A stretch of 64,000 nucleotides of DNA, from NCBI GenBank assembly GCA_007449985.2, contig VIIQ02000669.1:1-64000 (forward strand). The letters are read 5' to 3'. The notes beneath the pieces were generated by a model that did no database searches, was not told the DNA's origin, and saw only the letters and a list, made by a program, of their open reading frames with translations. Positions within the stretch are counted from its first letter, which is position 1; each line of letters starts with the position of its first letter. This document shows, piece after piece, positions 36,048-48,659 of the stretch. Position numbers and translations under genes: made by a program. This stretch comes from Desmodesmus armatus. Taxonomy: Eukaryota; Chlorophyta; Chlorophyceae; Sphaeropleales; Scenedesmaceae.

Positions 36048-39000
36048 CTAACGGAACACCCTGCTGAACACCCCCTTCTTCCTCCTGCCGCCATCGCTGC
36101 CGTTGTCAGAGGTCCTGTCACCACCCAACAGGTCCGGCGCGTTGAGGTCAGGCATCTTCCGCACATCCACCTGTGCAGCCCTGTAGGGCTTGTGCACTGC
36201 AGGGCCTGCCACTGTCACAGCTGCCTCCGGCCCTGCTGGCATCGCTGCGTGCGCATGCACTATGTGGTGCGGCCGGTGCTGCTGCTGCTGGTGAGGCACT
36301 GGGGGCTTGTGAACAGCCATCACCTCGCCACCGCTGTGGCCCACCATGGACTGCACACCAGGCACACCCATGTCTGTGCTGCCTTGCCTGCCCAGGCTGT
36401 GCCCGCCGCCGCCGCTGTAGGGCAGGGGGTTGGGGCTGTTGGGGCCGGGCCGGCCCTGCTGCCGTAGTGAGGCCTGCACGTCCCGCATGCGCTGCTTGAA
36501 CTGCTTGCTCCAGGCCTCATACTTCTGCCGCAACCTGCGGCAAGACGGTGGCAGGATGGAGAGTAGAAAACATTTGGGTTTAGGCAACAGGTAGCGCCGT
36601 CGATATGCTTAGCGACCAGCTAAACACCATTGGGAAGCAGCAAAAAAGCATGCTGGGAGCAACCCGAGCAATCACTGCAACCATGAACCATTCCAACATC
36701 ACAGCCATTACCATCACCCTCAGCCCCTGCTAAACCTAAACCCCCACCTGTCCAGCTCCATCTGCACTGCCATGTCTGGCGCCAGCACCTCCCCGTCCAC
36801 CACCTCCCGGATGAACGCTGCATCGTCCTCAAACAGCGGCGCCTTGCTGGCCCAGTCAGACTCCAGCCCCGACAGCATCGTAGCAGGGTCCGAACCCCGC
36901 CGCTCACTGCCTGCGTTGCTGCCAGACAGCCCTGCGGGCATCTTGAGATTCGGCATGCCTGCTGTAGATGCCTGGTTAGGCATCTTGGCCCTCAGGGAGT
37001 CGATATACTCCTTCAGCAGCTTGACTTGACTCATCCACTCAACCGCCTGCTGCTCCAGCTGCCGCGCGTACTTCGACCGTGCCGTCTTCTCCTGCTCCAG
37101 CTGCGCATGCAGGGTCAGCACCTGCTGCTGCAGGGCGGCGTTCGCGCTGCCCTCCGCCGCCTCCACCCCACCCATGGCCCGCAGGCCACCCAGGTGCGTG
37201 GGGGAGCCGTTGGCACCGCCGGCGGCATAGTGCTGCGGCATCGCGCCCCGTGTGGAGGCCAGCAGGCGGGAGAGCTCACGGGGATCGCTGAGGCCCTCAT
37301 CGCGCGCGATGGTGGCGAGTGCAATGGCGGTGTGAAGGTCGTCGGGGTCCAGGATGCCTTCCTCCCGCACTGCCGTGTACATGGCGACCGCCAGGCGCAG
37401 CTCCCCGGCGCTGGTGATGCCGTCCTCACGTAGGACGCCGTACAGGGCGGCGGCGGCGAGGAAGTCGCGCTTGTCTGCGATGCCGTGCGTGACGGCTGCT
37501 GCGTACATGCTGCAGGCGCGGCGCGCCAGCTTGGGGTCGTTGCCGTGGGCCTGCAGTGCAAGAGCAGCGACGACAGACACCGGTGAGCAGTCAAACGTGT
37601 TCAAACACTATGTGGCTGGGGATGTCAGCACCTTGCAAAGCACACCCAGGACGATGTGCAAATGCTATCAGACTACCCTCCCCACTACCTGGAACAGCAC
37701 ACCACAACGACTCAGCTCCATAATAATGGGCCTAGTACCTACCTGAAGTGCCGGCCGCAGGTGGCGGAAGGTGTTGAGAGCCAGCTGCAGCTCCTCAGGG
37801 TCCGTCAAGCCTGACGCAGCCACCACAGAGCCCAGCACCACATGGGAGCGATCCACATTCGCCGGCAGGCTGCTGCCATCCTCCTGCGCCTTAGCTGCCG
37901 CAGCCGCTGCACTGGCCGCGGCGCTAGCTGCTTCTGCCAGCGCTGCCTGCAGGCTTGCTGCGTCTTTGATGCCCTGGTCCTCGGCTGCGTTCTGCAGCTC
38001 CAGCGCTGCTGCGACCTGCTGGTGTGTGGCAGCAGGCCCCGCTGCCTTGAGCACCACCTGCTGCAGGGCCAAGGCAGCTGCCACATCCTCTGGTGAGGAA
38101 GCCCCTGCTGCTGCTGAGGCGAGCTGCAGCTTGCCGTTCAGCTGCGCAGGCTGCTCTAGACCTGCCTGTTGGCATGCGTGCCCCAGCTGCAGCACCAGCT
38201 TGAGGAAGGTGTGGTCGATGCTGCTGCCGTTGAGCTGCTGCACCACCACCTTGCCGGCAGACAGGTGCTGCTGCACCTGCTCCAGCGTACCGTGGGGCCC
38301 CATCTCCTGCTTGCATGCTGCTGCTGTCGCCAGTTGCTCCTGCAGCTGCTCAGCGTCGTAGCTACCCAGCTGCACCATGCAGACAGAGGCCGCTGCCAGC
38401 GCTGCCTGCAGCTGCTGCAACTGGTCAGACCCCTCAGAGAGCTGCTGCGCTGCCGTGTCAGCCAACTGCAGCCGCGCCTGCAACTGCTCTGGGTCCCAGC
38501 TCTTGAGTTCCTGCTTGCACACCGCTGCCGCCCCAAGCGCCTGCTGCAGCTGCTCTGGGTCCCAGCTCTGGAGCTCCTGCTTGCATACCGCTGCTGCTGC
38601 CAGTGCTTCCTGCAGCTGCTCTGGGTCCCAGCTTTTCAACTCCTTCTTGCACACCGCCGCTGCGCCCAGCGCTTCCTGCAGCTGCTGCCGGTCCCAAGCC
38701 CCCAGCTGCTCCTTGCACACCGCTGCTGCACCCAGAGCCGCCTGCAGCTCTTCCTGGTCATGTGAGCCGAGTAGCTGCTCACATAATGCTGCAGTGGCCA
38801 TGGCTGCCTGCACCTGCTGCTCATCGACATCAGCACCAGACACCTTGCTGGCAGCCTCTGCAAGTGACAAGTGCCGCTGCAGCTGCTTCTGGTCCAAGCT
38901 GCCTAGGCGGTCCTTGCACAGGTGTGCCGTGGCAAGCGCCTGCTGCACCTCTGTAGCATCACAGGTGCCGAGCTCCTTACTGGCCGCTGCTGCAACTGCC

Positions 39001-42000
39001 AGGTGCTGCCGCAGCTGAGACTCATCCAAGCTGCCCACAGCGTCCTTACACACCAGCGCGGCAGCGAGGGCTGCAGCCACCTCTGCTTCGCTGAGGCTGC
39101 CTAGCTGCTGCTCCGCTGCTGCAGCCACTGCCAGCCGCTGCTGCAGCTGCTGCGGGTCCAAGCTGCCGGCGTGCTGCCTGCACACCTCTGCCGCTGCAAG
39201 AGCCTCCTGAAGCTCCTGCAGGCCACCCTCAAGCTGCTGCAGCACAGCGGCACCCAGCTGCAGCTGCTGCTGGAGGAGCTGCTGGTCCCAGGCCCCCACC
39301 TGCTCCCTGCACGTTGCTGCTGCTGCCAGCGCGTCATGCAGCTCCTGCGTGCTGAGGTCGCCCAGCTGCTGCTTGCACGCAGCTGCTGCTGCCAGGGCCT
39401 GTGCCAGCTGCTGCTCGTCCAGGCCACCCAGCTGCTGCCGTGCTGACTCCGCCAGCAGCAGCCGCTGCCTAAGCTCCTGCGCCTCAACCCCCCCTGCCTC
39501 CTGCCTGCAGACGCTCGCCGCCTGCAGCGCTGCCTGCAGCTGCTGCTCGTCGCAATCCGCACCCATCTGCTGCTGGCATACGGCAGCGAGCTGCAGGGCC
39601 GACTGCACCTGGAAGGCATCGCAGTCGCCGCCGAGCTGCTCATGGCACTGCCTGGCGAAGGACAGCGCCACCTCCAGCTGCTGTGGGTGGCATGAGCCGC
39701 CTAGGTGCTGCCGCGCTGCCTCTGCCAGGGCCAGGTTGTCATGCAGCTCCTTGGGGTCTGCAGAGTCGCCCAGCTCTGATGCGCAGGCAGCCCCTGTCTG
39801 CAGCGTGGCCTGCACGCGTGCGGGGTCGCAGGTGCCCAGCAGCTGCTGGCACACTGCGGCTGCCCCCAGCGCATCCTGCAGCTGCTGCTCGTCAGCACCG
39901 GCCCCAAGCTTGTCCTGACACGCAGCTGACAGCAGCAGCGCCTGCTTCAACTGCTGTGGGCTGAGGTCTGTCCCGTGGTGTGTGCCAGTCGTGCGCCGCA
40001 CCACTGCGAGCAGCGACAGCGCCTCCGCCACCTCCTCTGGGTCCCTGCTGTCCAGCTCTCCGCGCAGCGCGGCATAGCACGCCAGCGCTGCCTTGACCTC
40101 TGCAAGCTCCTTGATGCCATACTCATCCTTCAGAGCATCAAAGCCCTCCTCCCGCCTGCGTGCTGCCTCCCGGGCTTCAAACTCAGCACGCTCTCGCGCC
40201 TCCCGCACAGCAACGCGCGCACCCACCCGCTGCTCGAGCTTGTGCCGGCGCCACCCTGCTTGGATAGTGCGCGTCGCGCCGCGCACGCGCTGGTACTGCT
40301 GCTGCGCGGCGTGCCGCCTGTAGCTGCGCTGGATGGCCACCGCTGCCTTGTGCTCGCGCAGGATCTTGCCGAACGTGAGACGGACCTCACGTGCGCGCCA
40401 GCCGGACTGGTACAGCAGGGCTGCTGCTCGCGTGCGCAGGAAGCGCTGGCGGGCCTGGTGCATGCGTGTGAAGGCCTGCAGCTTGAGCACGCTGGTGTGC
40501 ATCTTGGCCCATGTGTCCTCCACATAGCCCAGCACACCTGCAGGCAGCAGACACATCGAAGCCACCACAGGGTGTAACCTTACATGATGGAAACAAGACG
40601 ACACATGGCTTGTTGTTACGATGTTGATGAGTGTTTAGTCAAAGGGCAGCTGCTGGTGAGTGAGTCAATGGCCATCAAAAGCATGTGAGGCATGCAGACG
40701 TTGGGACATGAGACCGCCCCGGTGTGAGACCCACCTGGCTTGAAGAAGACCTTTGTCCTGCCCATCTCGTACTGCCCGTCCGGCACCTTGAACACGGCCA
40801 GCAGCTGCAGCACAGCCGCACGTGTCTGCTGCTCACTGGCCAGCACAATGTCCTGCTGCTCACGCGGCAGCAGGATCTTGTAGCGGGACACAAAGTCACC
40901 GTGCCTGCGCAGGACAAGACAGGTCAACAACACAGCAGCCACATTATTTTATCTTCTCTTATCTATGTTCAGAGTGCTGAGATAGGCATGCATGAGTCAT
41001 ATGGTCGCCGCCAGCCAAGCACCACACCACAAGTGGCCAGCTACACACACTGGCTGATTCATGACTGCACCACACAGACCCTGGCAAGATGCAGGCTGCT
41101 GCTTGCTCAGCGCACGCCCACAGCCCTGCTTGCCCTCACCTGTAGCGCGTCGGGTATCCTGCACGCGACACCCGGGCCACCTCCAGCACACCGCAGCACC
41201 GCAGCTGCTGCAGCACCAGCTCCGTCGACAGCTGCCCAGGCGCCAGCGCTGCGTTGGGCTTGATGCAGCGCACGAAGTGCAGCCCTGTAGCATCTAGGTC
41301 TGCCACAAGCTCCCGCAGCTGCCCTGTGAACCTGCTGCTGACCGTCTGGCCGCCCCGCTTGCCCTCCATCTCAGCGTCTGCCTTGTCACCGATCTCCTGC
41401 ACGAGGGGGCTGTCAGAGGTCTGCACCAGCTTGACAAGGTCTGCACAGCACAGCATAGCACAGCAGGCAGCACCAGGCACCATGTAAACAGCGGACACGA
41501 CAGCAGCATGGCATGCCGTGATGAATGTGTGCATATCTGGTTTGCAGCACCCGCCAAGAGAGACAAGAAAGCCAGAGCTGGCGGCCTGCAGGCTGTGTTG
41601 GATGTACCACTGGTATAGGCTACCTTGGTGGTGTGTGCCACTCACCGATGTTGAGCATGTCCTTGTTTTTGTCCAGGAACCCTGCTGTGCTGTAGTTGAC
41701 GTCACCAGCGTAGTGGGTGACCAGGAACTCATCCTGCTTGCGTGGATGAACAGCAAAGTGGTCGTTGCCCGCCAGCTGGTCCCTGTACACAGCAAAAACA
41801 CACGATCTCTCGTCAGCACTTGATGCTGAGTCAGACTGTCAATCAGACAGTCAGCAACCACATGCACTGCTCTACATACACCATGCTCTACCTGACCCCA
41901 TACATGCTGCTGCTGCCAAATCACTGCACATCTACCATGCAGTGCTGCTGACAGCACTGTCACACGATGTCCCCTACAACCACCATCCTGTACCTCCTTG

Positions 42001-45000
42001 CCCGCATGCTTACTTGAGCGCGTTCATGAATGTGTCATCGCTGGCAGCCGGAAACTTGCACTGGCTGTCCAGCACTGCCAGCACACCCAGCCGCTTGGCT
42101 GCCTGGGACTCAATCACATCCACACACGCCTGGTTGTCCACCCACTCAACCTACATGGCAGCACACACAGCAGCCCACAATTGCTGTCTCAGCACTCTAC
42201 ATGTCCAGCACGCAGCAGATTTCAGTATGCAGCCTGCGACTCACTGCAACCGGCTACATGGCTGCAGTCTGAGCATGAGGGTCCTATGCCGTAACATGCC
42301 ACGTCAAACAGCACCTGTTATGTTGTGAACACATGAGTTGCTTCCAGCATGTACATACAGTATCATGATGGCGTGTGTAAGACACTAAGCTTGATGTTGC
42401 GCAATCACGTACGTACCTTGGTCCAGTCGATGCCCTCTGACTGGTACTCCTCCTGCTCCAAGGTGAACAGGTGCCGCGTGAACTGCTGCTGCAGGCGCTC
42501 GTTGGCGTAGTTGATGCACAGCTGCTCAAAGCTGCACAACACACAACAAGGCACGCACAGTGTGATGACGAACCACCCGACAGGTCAGCACAACTAGCAA
42601 AACAGCCCGTCCTGCACATCTCACTGCAGGCATGAGACAGCATGCTGCAAACAGACCTTGCCGAGTCCCTGCCAGACATAAGCCCTGTTGTACAGCCGAT
42701 GTCCCCAGCTGAACAGTGACAGGGTGTGCATGTTGCCCAGTGCTGCTGGCCCTCACCTGTTGACCTGGAACTGCTCAAAGCCGTAGATGTCCAGGATGGC
42801 AATGAAGTTGCCGCTGCCCTTCTTGCCCATGTCCAGCTTGGCATTGCAACGTGCAACAATCCAGTCAAAGACTCCTGCAGGACACACAGTACGCCCCATG
42901 TTGACAAACATCCCACAACAGCATCGACCTACTGCAGCACAACACTGACTCCACACAATGCCCACTTGCTGCCCCATGAACGAACGCACCAGCTCCCGGC
43001 CTCGCACCCACACAGGACATATGTTCAGCGTGCCTGACCCACACTGTCACTGCGAGCACCTCACAACTGCTAGGTGAGCATGTGCACAGAAAACCCCCTG
43101 CCGGCCCCATACCTACCTGAGTACAGGGCCTTGGCCAGTGCATCACGTGCATCACCAGCCTCCTGAGCTGTGAGAGGCTTGATGATCAGCTCATCACGCG
43201 TCTTGATCTGCGTACACAGCCGTCAATGCAGCACAAGCTCACCAGTGAGGTTCTCCACGACACAAACCCTGATACACGCATCACACAGCAAGTAGAAGGT
43301 TTGCAGCTGTGGCTGTCACATGTAGGTTTGCTCACATGCATGATCACACGTATGGACTTTCTGGATGGAAGCAAGTCACGGCTGCTACCCCTCAGGACTA
43401 GGCCCAAGCCAACTTTCCTCCTGCACCCAGCACCCCTATTTTCATGCGCTGCTAGACCCCAAACCCTAAACCCTCCCCCCTCACCTCCTTGTGTGTGATG
43501 GCATGCACCAGGGCATCCTGCGCCAGCTCCAGCAGCTCTGACGCGTTGCTGAGTGCTGCATCCGCCTTGATCCTGCTGCTGTCGTTGGCATGCACCGCCT
43601 CAATCTTGAGGTTACCCAGCCACAGTATGCCGCTGAGTGTGCGCAGCAGCGTGCTGATGTCCTCCTGCCGCACCCCAATGTCCATCAGGGCCTGCATCAC
43701 CTCTGCATACTCCTTGGCATCATCAACACCATCAATGTCCTGCACAGCACAGCACAGCACAGCACAACAAGGCAGCGCGGCACACAGCACAGCAGCACAG
43801 GTCACCAGCAGCGTCAGTCGGAAGCATCGAACATGCGAACGCAGAAACCAAAGCTGCATAGGCCAAAGTGGTTTGGTACCCCGGCGACAAGCGGCGGGCC
43901 TCCTGCTGCATATACCAAATGCAGGCACGCGCCACTGAAGCTGTACTGTACACTCACAAAGGCTATGGTGATGCGAGCTAAAAACCACCCACCCACCCAC
44001 CCACCCAGCCGCTCCCCCCCAAAGACGCAAGGCAGTGACAGCTGCAGCCCCACCCCGCTGGCTGCTCACCATGCAGCCGCTCTTGCTGAGGTAGTAGTAC
44101 TCGCTGGGCTTGTTGGGCAGCTTGAGTGCTGCCTTGAGCGCCTTGTCCTTACCCGCACCACGCACCAGCTGGTAGAAGATGTGGAAGGAGCGCTCACCCT
44201 TCAACTGGTGCACCTGCACACATGACAGGGTGGGGGTCACAAACTATGTGTCAGTTGGGTGCACACATAGCTTCTGTGTCTGTACTGTGTGCCAGGTGTG
44301 CTGGGGAAGGTGTGGGGAAGTTGCAACTGTGGATGTTGATACGGGTCGTCCTCCCTGCGAGGCTGACAGCAACACCGACCCCTGGTGCTGCTGCTGCTGT
44401 GAGGCTGTCCCAAGTGCTACAAATGCTCGATAGACCCCTGCCTTCAACACACCGACCGCTGCCCTGCTGCCGTGCCTACTGCTGAGCCGCCGCTGCACCC
44501 CAGCTGCCCTCCCTCCCTCGCTCCCTCCCTCCCTCCCTCCCTCACCACTCTGCTCTTCTCCAGCAGCTAGGTGCTGCTGTCCCCACTGCTGAGCCGTCAC
44601 TGCACCACAGCTGCCCCCCCCCTCCCCCCCCCCCCCCCATACGCTCACCACTCTGCTCTTCTCCAGCAGGTAGGTGCGAATGCGGGCACCACAGATGTGG
44701 TTGGTCTTGTTGAAGTGGATCTCAATCAGCTTGCCAAAGCGACTGCTGTTGTGGTTGCGCAGAGTCTTGGCATTGCCAAAGGCCTCCAAGATAGGGTTGG
44801 TCTGCAGGACAGCACCAGCAGCAGTAGCACCACGTGACAGGCTCAGAAACCAGAACCAACAGGCACAGCCCAGACAGGACAACACAACTGCTGGCTCAAC
44901 ACTAAGCCTTGAGGACCCCCAGTGGCTGGCATATGTCGAGCACTCCTGATGCTGTGCTGCTGATACAGCCATGCCACCCCGTCACAACACCCTGCTATCC

Positions 45001-46148
45001 AGCCGATGCCACCCGGAACCCAACAATCCTTCCCGCCCAACCTTCTGTACCCTCTGAATGATAATCTAATGTACTCCGTGCCCTCCTCCCCCACCCAGGT
45101 AACAGTACCCTTGCTGCCTCACCTCCAAGACCTGCTTCTCCACGGGTGTCTCATGGTCCCTGCTCTGGCTGCCTGCCAGTGCTGCCAGGAACTGCATGGC
45201 CTTCTTGGTGGTCTCTGTCTTACCAGCACCACTCTCGCCGTTGATGACCAGCGACTGGCTCCTGTTCTGGCGCACCATGTTGCGGAATGCGGCGCCAGCT
45301 ACCAGGTACACATGGGGCGCCAGCTTGTTCACAGCCTCAAAGGCACCAACTGCAGCAGACCAGAGCGGGGTGCGGTTGGTGTGAGGGCAGGGACAGAGTG
45401 TGTGTGAAGGAGCACGATAGCCAGGCGGCAGGGCACGGGGGTAGGCCAACTGTGCAGGCTGCAAGCAGGCAATTACCTCTGTGCTAATGCTGCATGCTGT
45501 TTGCTGCTGCCCCGTGGACTGATTGGGCTGGCGGAAGAACGCCATAACTCCCTGGCTTGCAACCCCCTGCAGCTGTCGCCATTTGCTGACAATGCAACGA
45601 CTACCGCTACACCCTCATACACCCATCTCCCCCGCCCCTAAGTCCCCACCACTATGCTCTGAATCTAGTCAACTGCTGAACACCAGCCCTGCCCCACTTC
45701 CTTCCCTTCCCCGCCACACCACATCAACTCATGCTGCTGCCACCGACCCCTTCACAACCCAGCAGCCTCACTCACTCTTGTAGTCATGCTGCACCTGGTC
45801 CGTGTACAGCGGCAGGTTCTTGCAGGGGTTCACTGCAATCAGCACGGGCCCTGCGTTGGTGTAAATCGTGTCCTGCTTGTACCGCTGCATCAAGTTATCC
45901 AAGATGCTGGGCTCATTCAGGTACGACAGCTGAGTGAGGTCTGCGATGGCCTGCTGCAGGGCCGGGTTGGCAGGCACCAGCTGGCCCTGACCATCCTGCA
46001 GACCGTCTACTGCCTTGCCCGACTGCGAGAGCAGGACGCTGATGCTGCCGTCTGACGCATCCTTAATCTCTGCCAGCAGCCAGGTTGCTTTGTCCTGCCG
46101 GTACCACACCAGGGAGCCCTTGCCCAGGCCCCCCACTGTGTCATCCAT
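36048..46148 (-). CDS. Class VIII-like myosin heavy chain with giant 22-residue-repeat tail
   Basis: Actin-based ATPase motor. Fifteen minus-strand exons, all phases consistent: 46148-45776, 45349-45123, 44801-44649, 44213-44070, 43739-43485, 43207-43117, 42874-42757, 42531-42417, 42150-42014, 41782-41646, 41440-41140, 40904-40735, 40537-37743, 37550-36748, 36534-36048; 2101 residues. The motor (about 1-745) has [14 protein letters not shown]-loop GESGAGKT (162-169), switch [10 protein letters not shown] (216-224), switch II DIYGFE (443-448) and VRCIKPN. About four IQ-like motifs follow (for example [11 protein letters not shown]), then a charged helix. Residues about 880-1770 are about 40 repeats of 21-23 residues with core QQLQxALAxAAxC and turn LGSxD. 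A coiled-coil stretch precedes [15 protein letters not shown] and [18 protein letters not shown], which match the C-terminal block of plant myosin VIII. There is no DIL domain, which argues against class XI. Plant class VIII is about 1150-1200 residues, so the repeats explain the extra length. An in-frame upstream extension is possible; 46148 is chosen for its ATG before the conserved N-terminus. Confidence 0.96.
36820..40150 (-). repeat. DNA encoding about 40 tandem 22-residue myosin tail repeats
   Basis: The 2.8-kb exon 40537-37743 and the start of the next exon encode the repeats, with a 66-bp period at DNA level. Copies near 38770-38450 are nearly identical to each other ([21 protein letters not shown]). 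Copies near both ends are diverged. Many units carry Cys at the same place; between about 39180 and 38800 Cys-bearing units alternate with Cys-less units. Limits are approximate. Confidence 0.9.
44475..44680 (-). repeat. Tandem duplication copying the end of myosin exon 3 into intron 3
   Basis: Two copies of about 103 bp. The real exon edge, with CTCACCACTCTGCTCTTCTC on the plus strand at 44644, recurs at 44541. In the intronic copy the codon for Tyr in TYLLEKS has become TAG. CCCT and poly-C tracts separate the copies. Confidence 0.85.
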
Positions 46149-47109
46149 GGCTGTGCACCTGCGACATGATGGGGATGACCATACAGCAAAGCAATGTTGA
46201 GGATGTTGAGTCAACTTTTCAGACAGCACGCTGCAATGATGCTGCGGAGCTGCTGGTGTTGACCTGGCCCCACACATGCATCGGAGGATGATGCTACTAC
46301 CAAGCAGTACAGTGCTGCAAACCAACAGCCTGGGACGCCAGCCTCACTGCACAATCTGCTAGTGAGTTGGTGTAGCTGCCACTAACAGAGATTTACCACT
46401 GCTGTGTGAGTGCTGTAGGGAGAGACAGCGCAGTGCAGCAAGCCACATCGCGCACAGTTGGCTAGGCTGGTTCAAGGAGCTGACAGGGTCCATCTGGCTT
46501 GCCTTGTTTGTCAAGCCAGCTTTGTCGCTTTAAATGCACAACCCTATCAAATTCATACGCCTACCAGCACAACCATGGGGCTCCTGCTCACCTTCAACCA
46601 GGCAACCACCAGGCACAGCAGAAGCAGGTATCTCAAGCCATCCTGCTCCACCCAGGCTGCTCTCCCGCAAGAGCCAACCAAATGAAAGCGGAAATTGCCT
46701 GGATGCCTCTGTGTTGTCGCACGGGCACGTTGAGAAAAGTATCGCCCTCTACACGCGGCCCAGAGCAACAGGCGCAGCGAACAATTCAATCACAGTGTTG
46801 CTCAACCAATCATTCAAACGCGTCCTCTGGTCGGTTGTAATGCTCTCTAGGTCTACTGTGGTCAGTCAGTCACCAAGGTTTAGCAGTTTTGTGCGTTGCC
46901 TGGAATAAGCTTTCTCAAATGTTGCAGAATCCTTGCACGACTACTGGACATGATGTCAGACGCTCACCGTATCTTCGTGCGGGCAGCAGCAGCAGCAGGT
47001 GGAGATCCTGGGAGCTCTCCAGGTGTGCTGTACAGTGCTATGAATTTGTCAATGCGCGCTGATCGCTGTAGTCTGTTACTGCAGATCTGTTTGTGAGACT
47101 GTACATGTG
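46149..47109. promoter_or_regulatory. Divergent intergenic region between myosin and heme lyase genes
   Basis: About 960 bp separate the two start codons, so both promoters should lie here. I could not identify a convincing TATA box or other shared element. The 5' UTRs may contain introns. Confidence 0.4.
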
Positions 47110-48659
47110 ATGAAGCAGCGTAGTTCTGGGGACCAGCCTGGCACTAGTGACTACTGCCTCACACCCTCCCCGACTTTGCACCACCACTGCTCTGTGTACT
47201 CCCACCCTTCAGCTTCATGCCCAGTAGCGGGGGACACCAACGCAGGCAGCAGCAGCACAGCAAGTGCTCCAGCACCTGCAGGATGCAGCTCAGACAGCAT
47301 GCGATCAGGTCAGGCGAGCTGTTCTTTGGCTGGCAGTGCAGCAGCCGACCACTCAGCACGCATCAACATGGACGTGGTGCCCAATACCCCGGCAGCAAGC
47401 ACCAGCGGCAGCAGTAGCAGCAGCTCGCTTTCCACCCAGAGAGCAAAGTCCAGCATACCCCTTGCAGCTGCTGATAGTGTGCCCAAGCATCAGGATGGCC
47501 AGGCTGAGGAGGTGTGGGTGTACCCCTCCGAGCAGCAATTTTTCAATGCCATGCGGCGAAAGGTGAGCATTCTAACATAAGAAGATTATGCGAGTATACA
47601 GCTGCATCGGCAACAGGCCTTGTCAACATGGGAAGGAGGCTCACAATGCCATCGGGCATGGCAAGTGTTTTTGACGCTGCCCTACAGCATGTGACTTGTC
47701 TAGCCCGACTGCAGCCCCCGACTATTGTGCCCAGTGAGTGAGATGAGACCAAAACGCTGCACAAGCACAGTCATCACAGTGTCGAAGCGCACAATGCCTT
47801 GGTCCAGTAAACCTGGGATCACCAATGTGCCGTTCCTGACCTGCTTGTCAACCCTGCCGGCCTGCACACACAGGGCTGGGACCCCTCGGAAGGAGATATG
47901 TCCAAAGTGGTGGCCATCCACAACACTGTCAATGAGAAGGCATGGCAGCACATCCTCGCCTGGGAGGCCCTGCACGCCTGCGATTGTGCGAACCCACGCC
48001 TCAAGCGCTTCCAAGGCAAACCCAACGAGTTCAGCCCCAAGGCCCGCCTGCTCAACTTCCTGGTGGGTGGGCGGGAGTGGGGTAGGGGTTGGGCCAGGGG
48101 GGTGACGTGGGAGCCCAGCTTGCGCAGCACCATGACAGGCTTGCTGCTGGCAGCATGTGGGACTTGGAGGCTGCGGCATACGTCACAAAGCATCGCCTTC
48201 TGTGAGTGTCGAACAGTGCAAGAGCCATGTGCTACTTCATATCCCTGTATGGCAGCTGCTCCTGTGGAGAAGAAGGTTGGAAGGGAGAGGACAAAGCTCC
48301 ACGAGTCTCACACGGCCGCGCCCCGGGTCATGCACGCAGGCCATGCAGTCTGCATACATGCCTGCTATCGAAGCCTGGCCCTCCTCACAAAGCCTGCACT
48401 CCTTCCTCCCTCTACTGCCATCTGTCCCCCGCTGTTGCAGGGCTTCAAGCTGCCGTTCGACCGGCATGACTGGACCGTTGACCGCTGCGGGCAGGAGGTG
48501 CGCTACATCATAGACTTCTACAGCGGTGCCCCGCAGCCCGGCGTGCCCGCCTCAATGCACCTGGACGTGCGGCCTGCCCTGGACTCCATAGGGGCGCTGT
48601 ACGACCGGCTCAAGATGCAGACTCGCTGGGTGGCCAGCGGGCGCTGGCAGTATGAGTAG
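47110..48659 (+). CDS. Holocytochrome c synthase (cytochrome c heme lyase)
   Basis: Attaches heme covalently to apocytochrome c in the mitochondrial intermembrane space. Exons 47110-47562, 47874-48062 and 48441-48659 are all phase 0 and give 286 residues. The first 130 residues are Ser/Ala-rich and variable but include a CPV motif (37-39), like the heme-regulatory CP motifs of the family. The catalytic domain starts with [20 protein letters not shown]. It continues with [20 protein letters not shown], where His185 just after (WEALH) corresponds to the heme-ligating His154 of human [24 protein letters not shown] and [15 protein letters not shown] complete it. Length and domain order are normal. 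It is divergent from the myosin gene. The start ATG is the first in the open frame; an upstream exon cannot be excluded. Confidence 0.96.

Noticed and set aside
37771..39964. Several long plus-strand frames rich in Ser, Cys and Leu
   Set aside because: They are shadows of the CAG/GCC-rich myosin repeat exon on the other strand.
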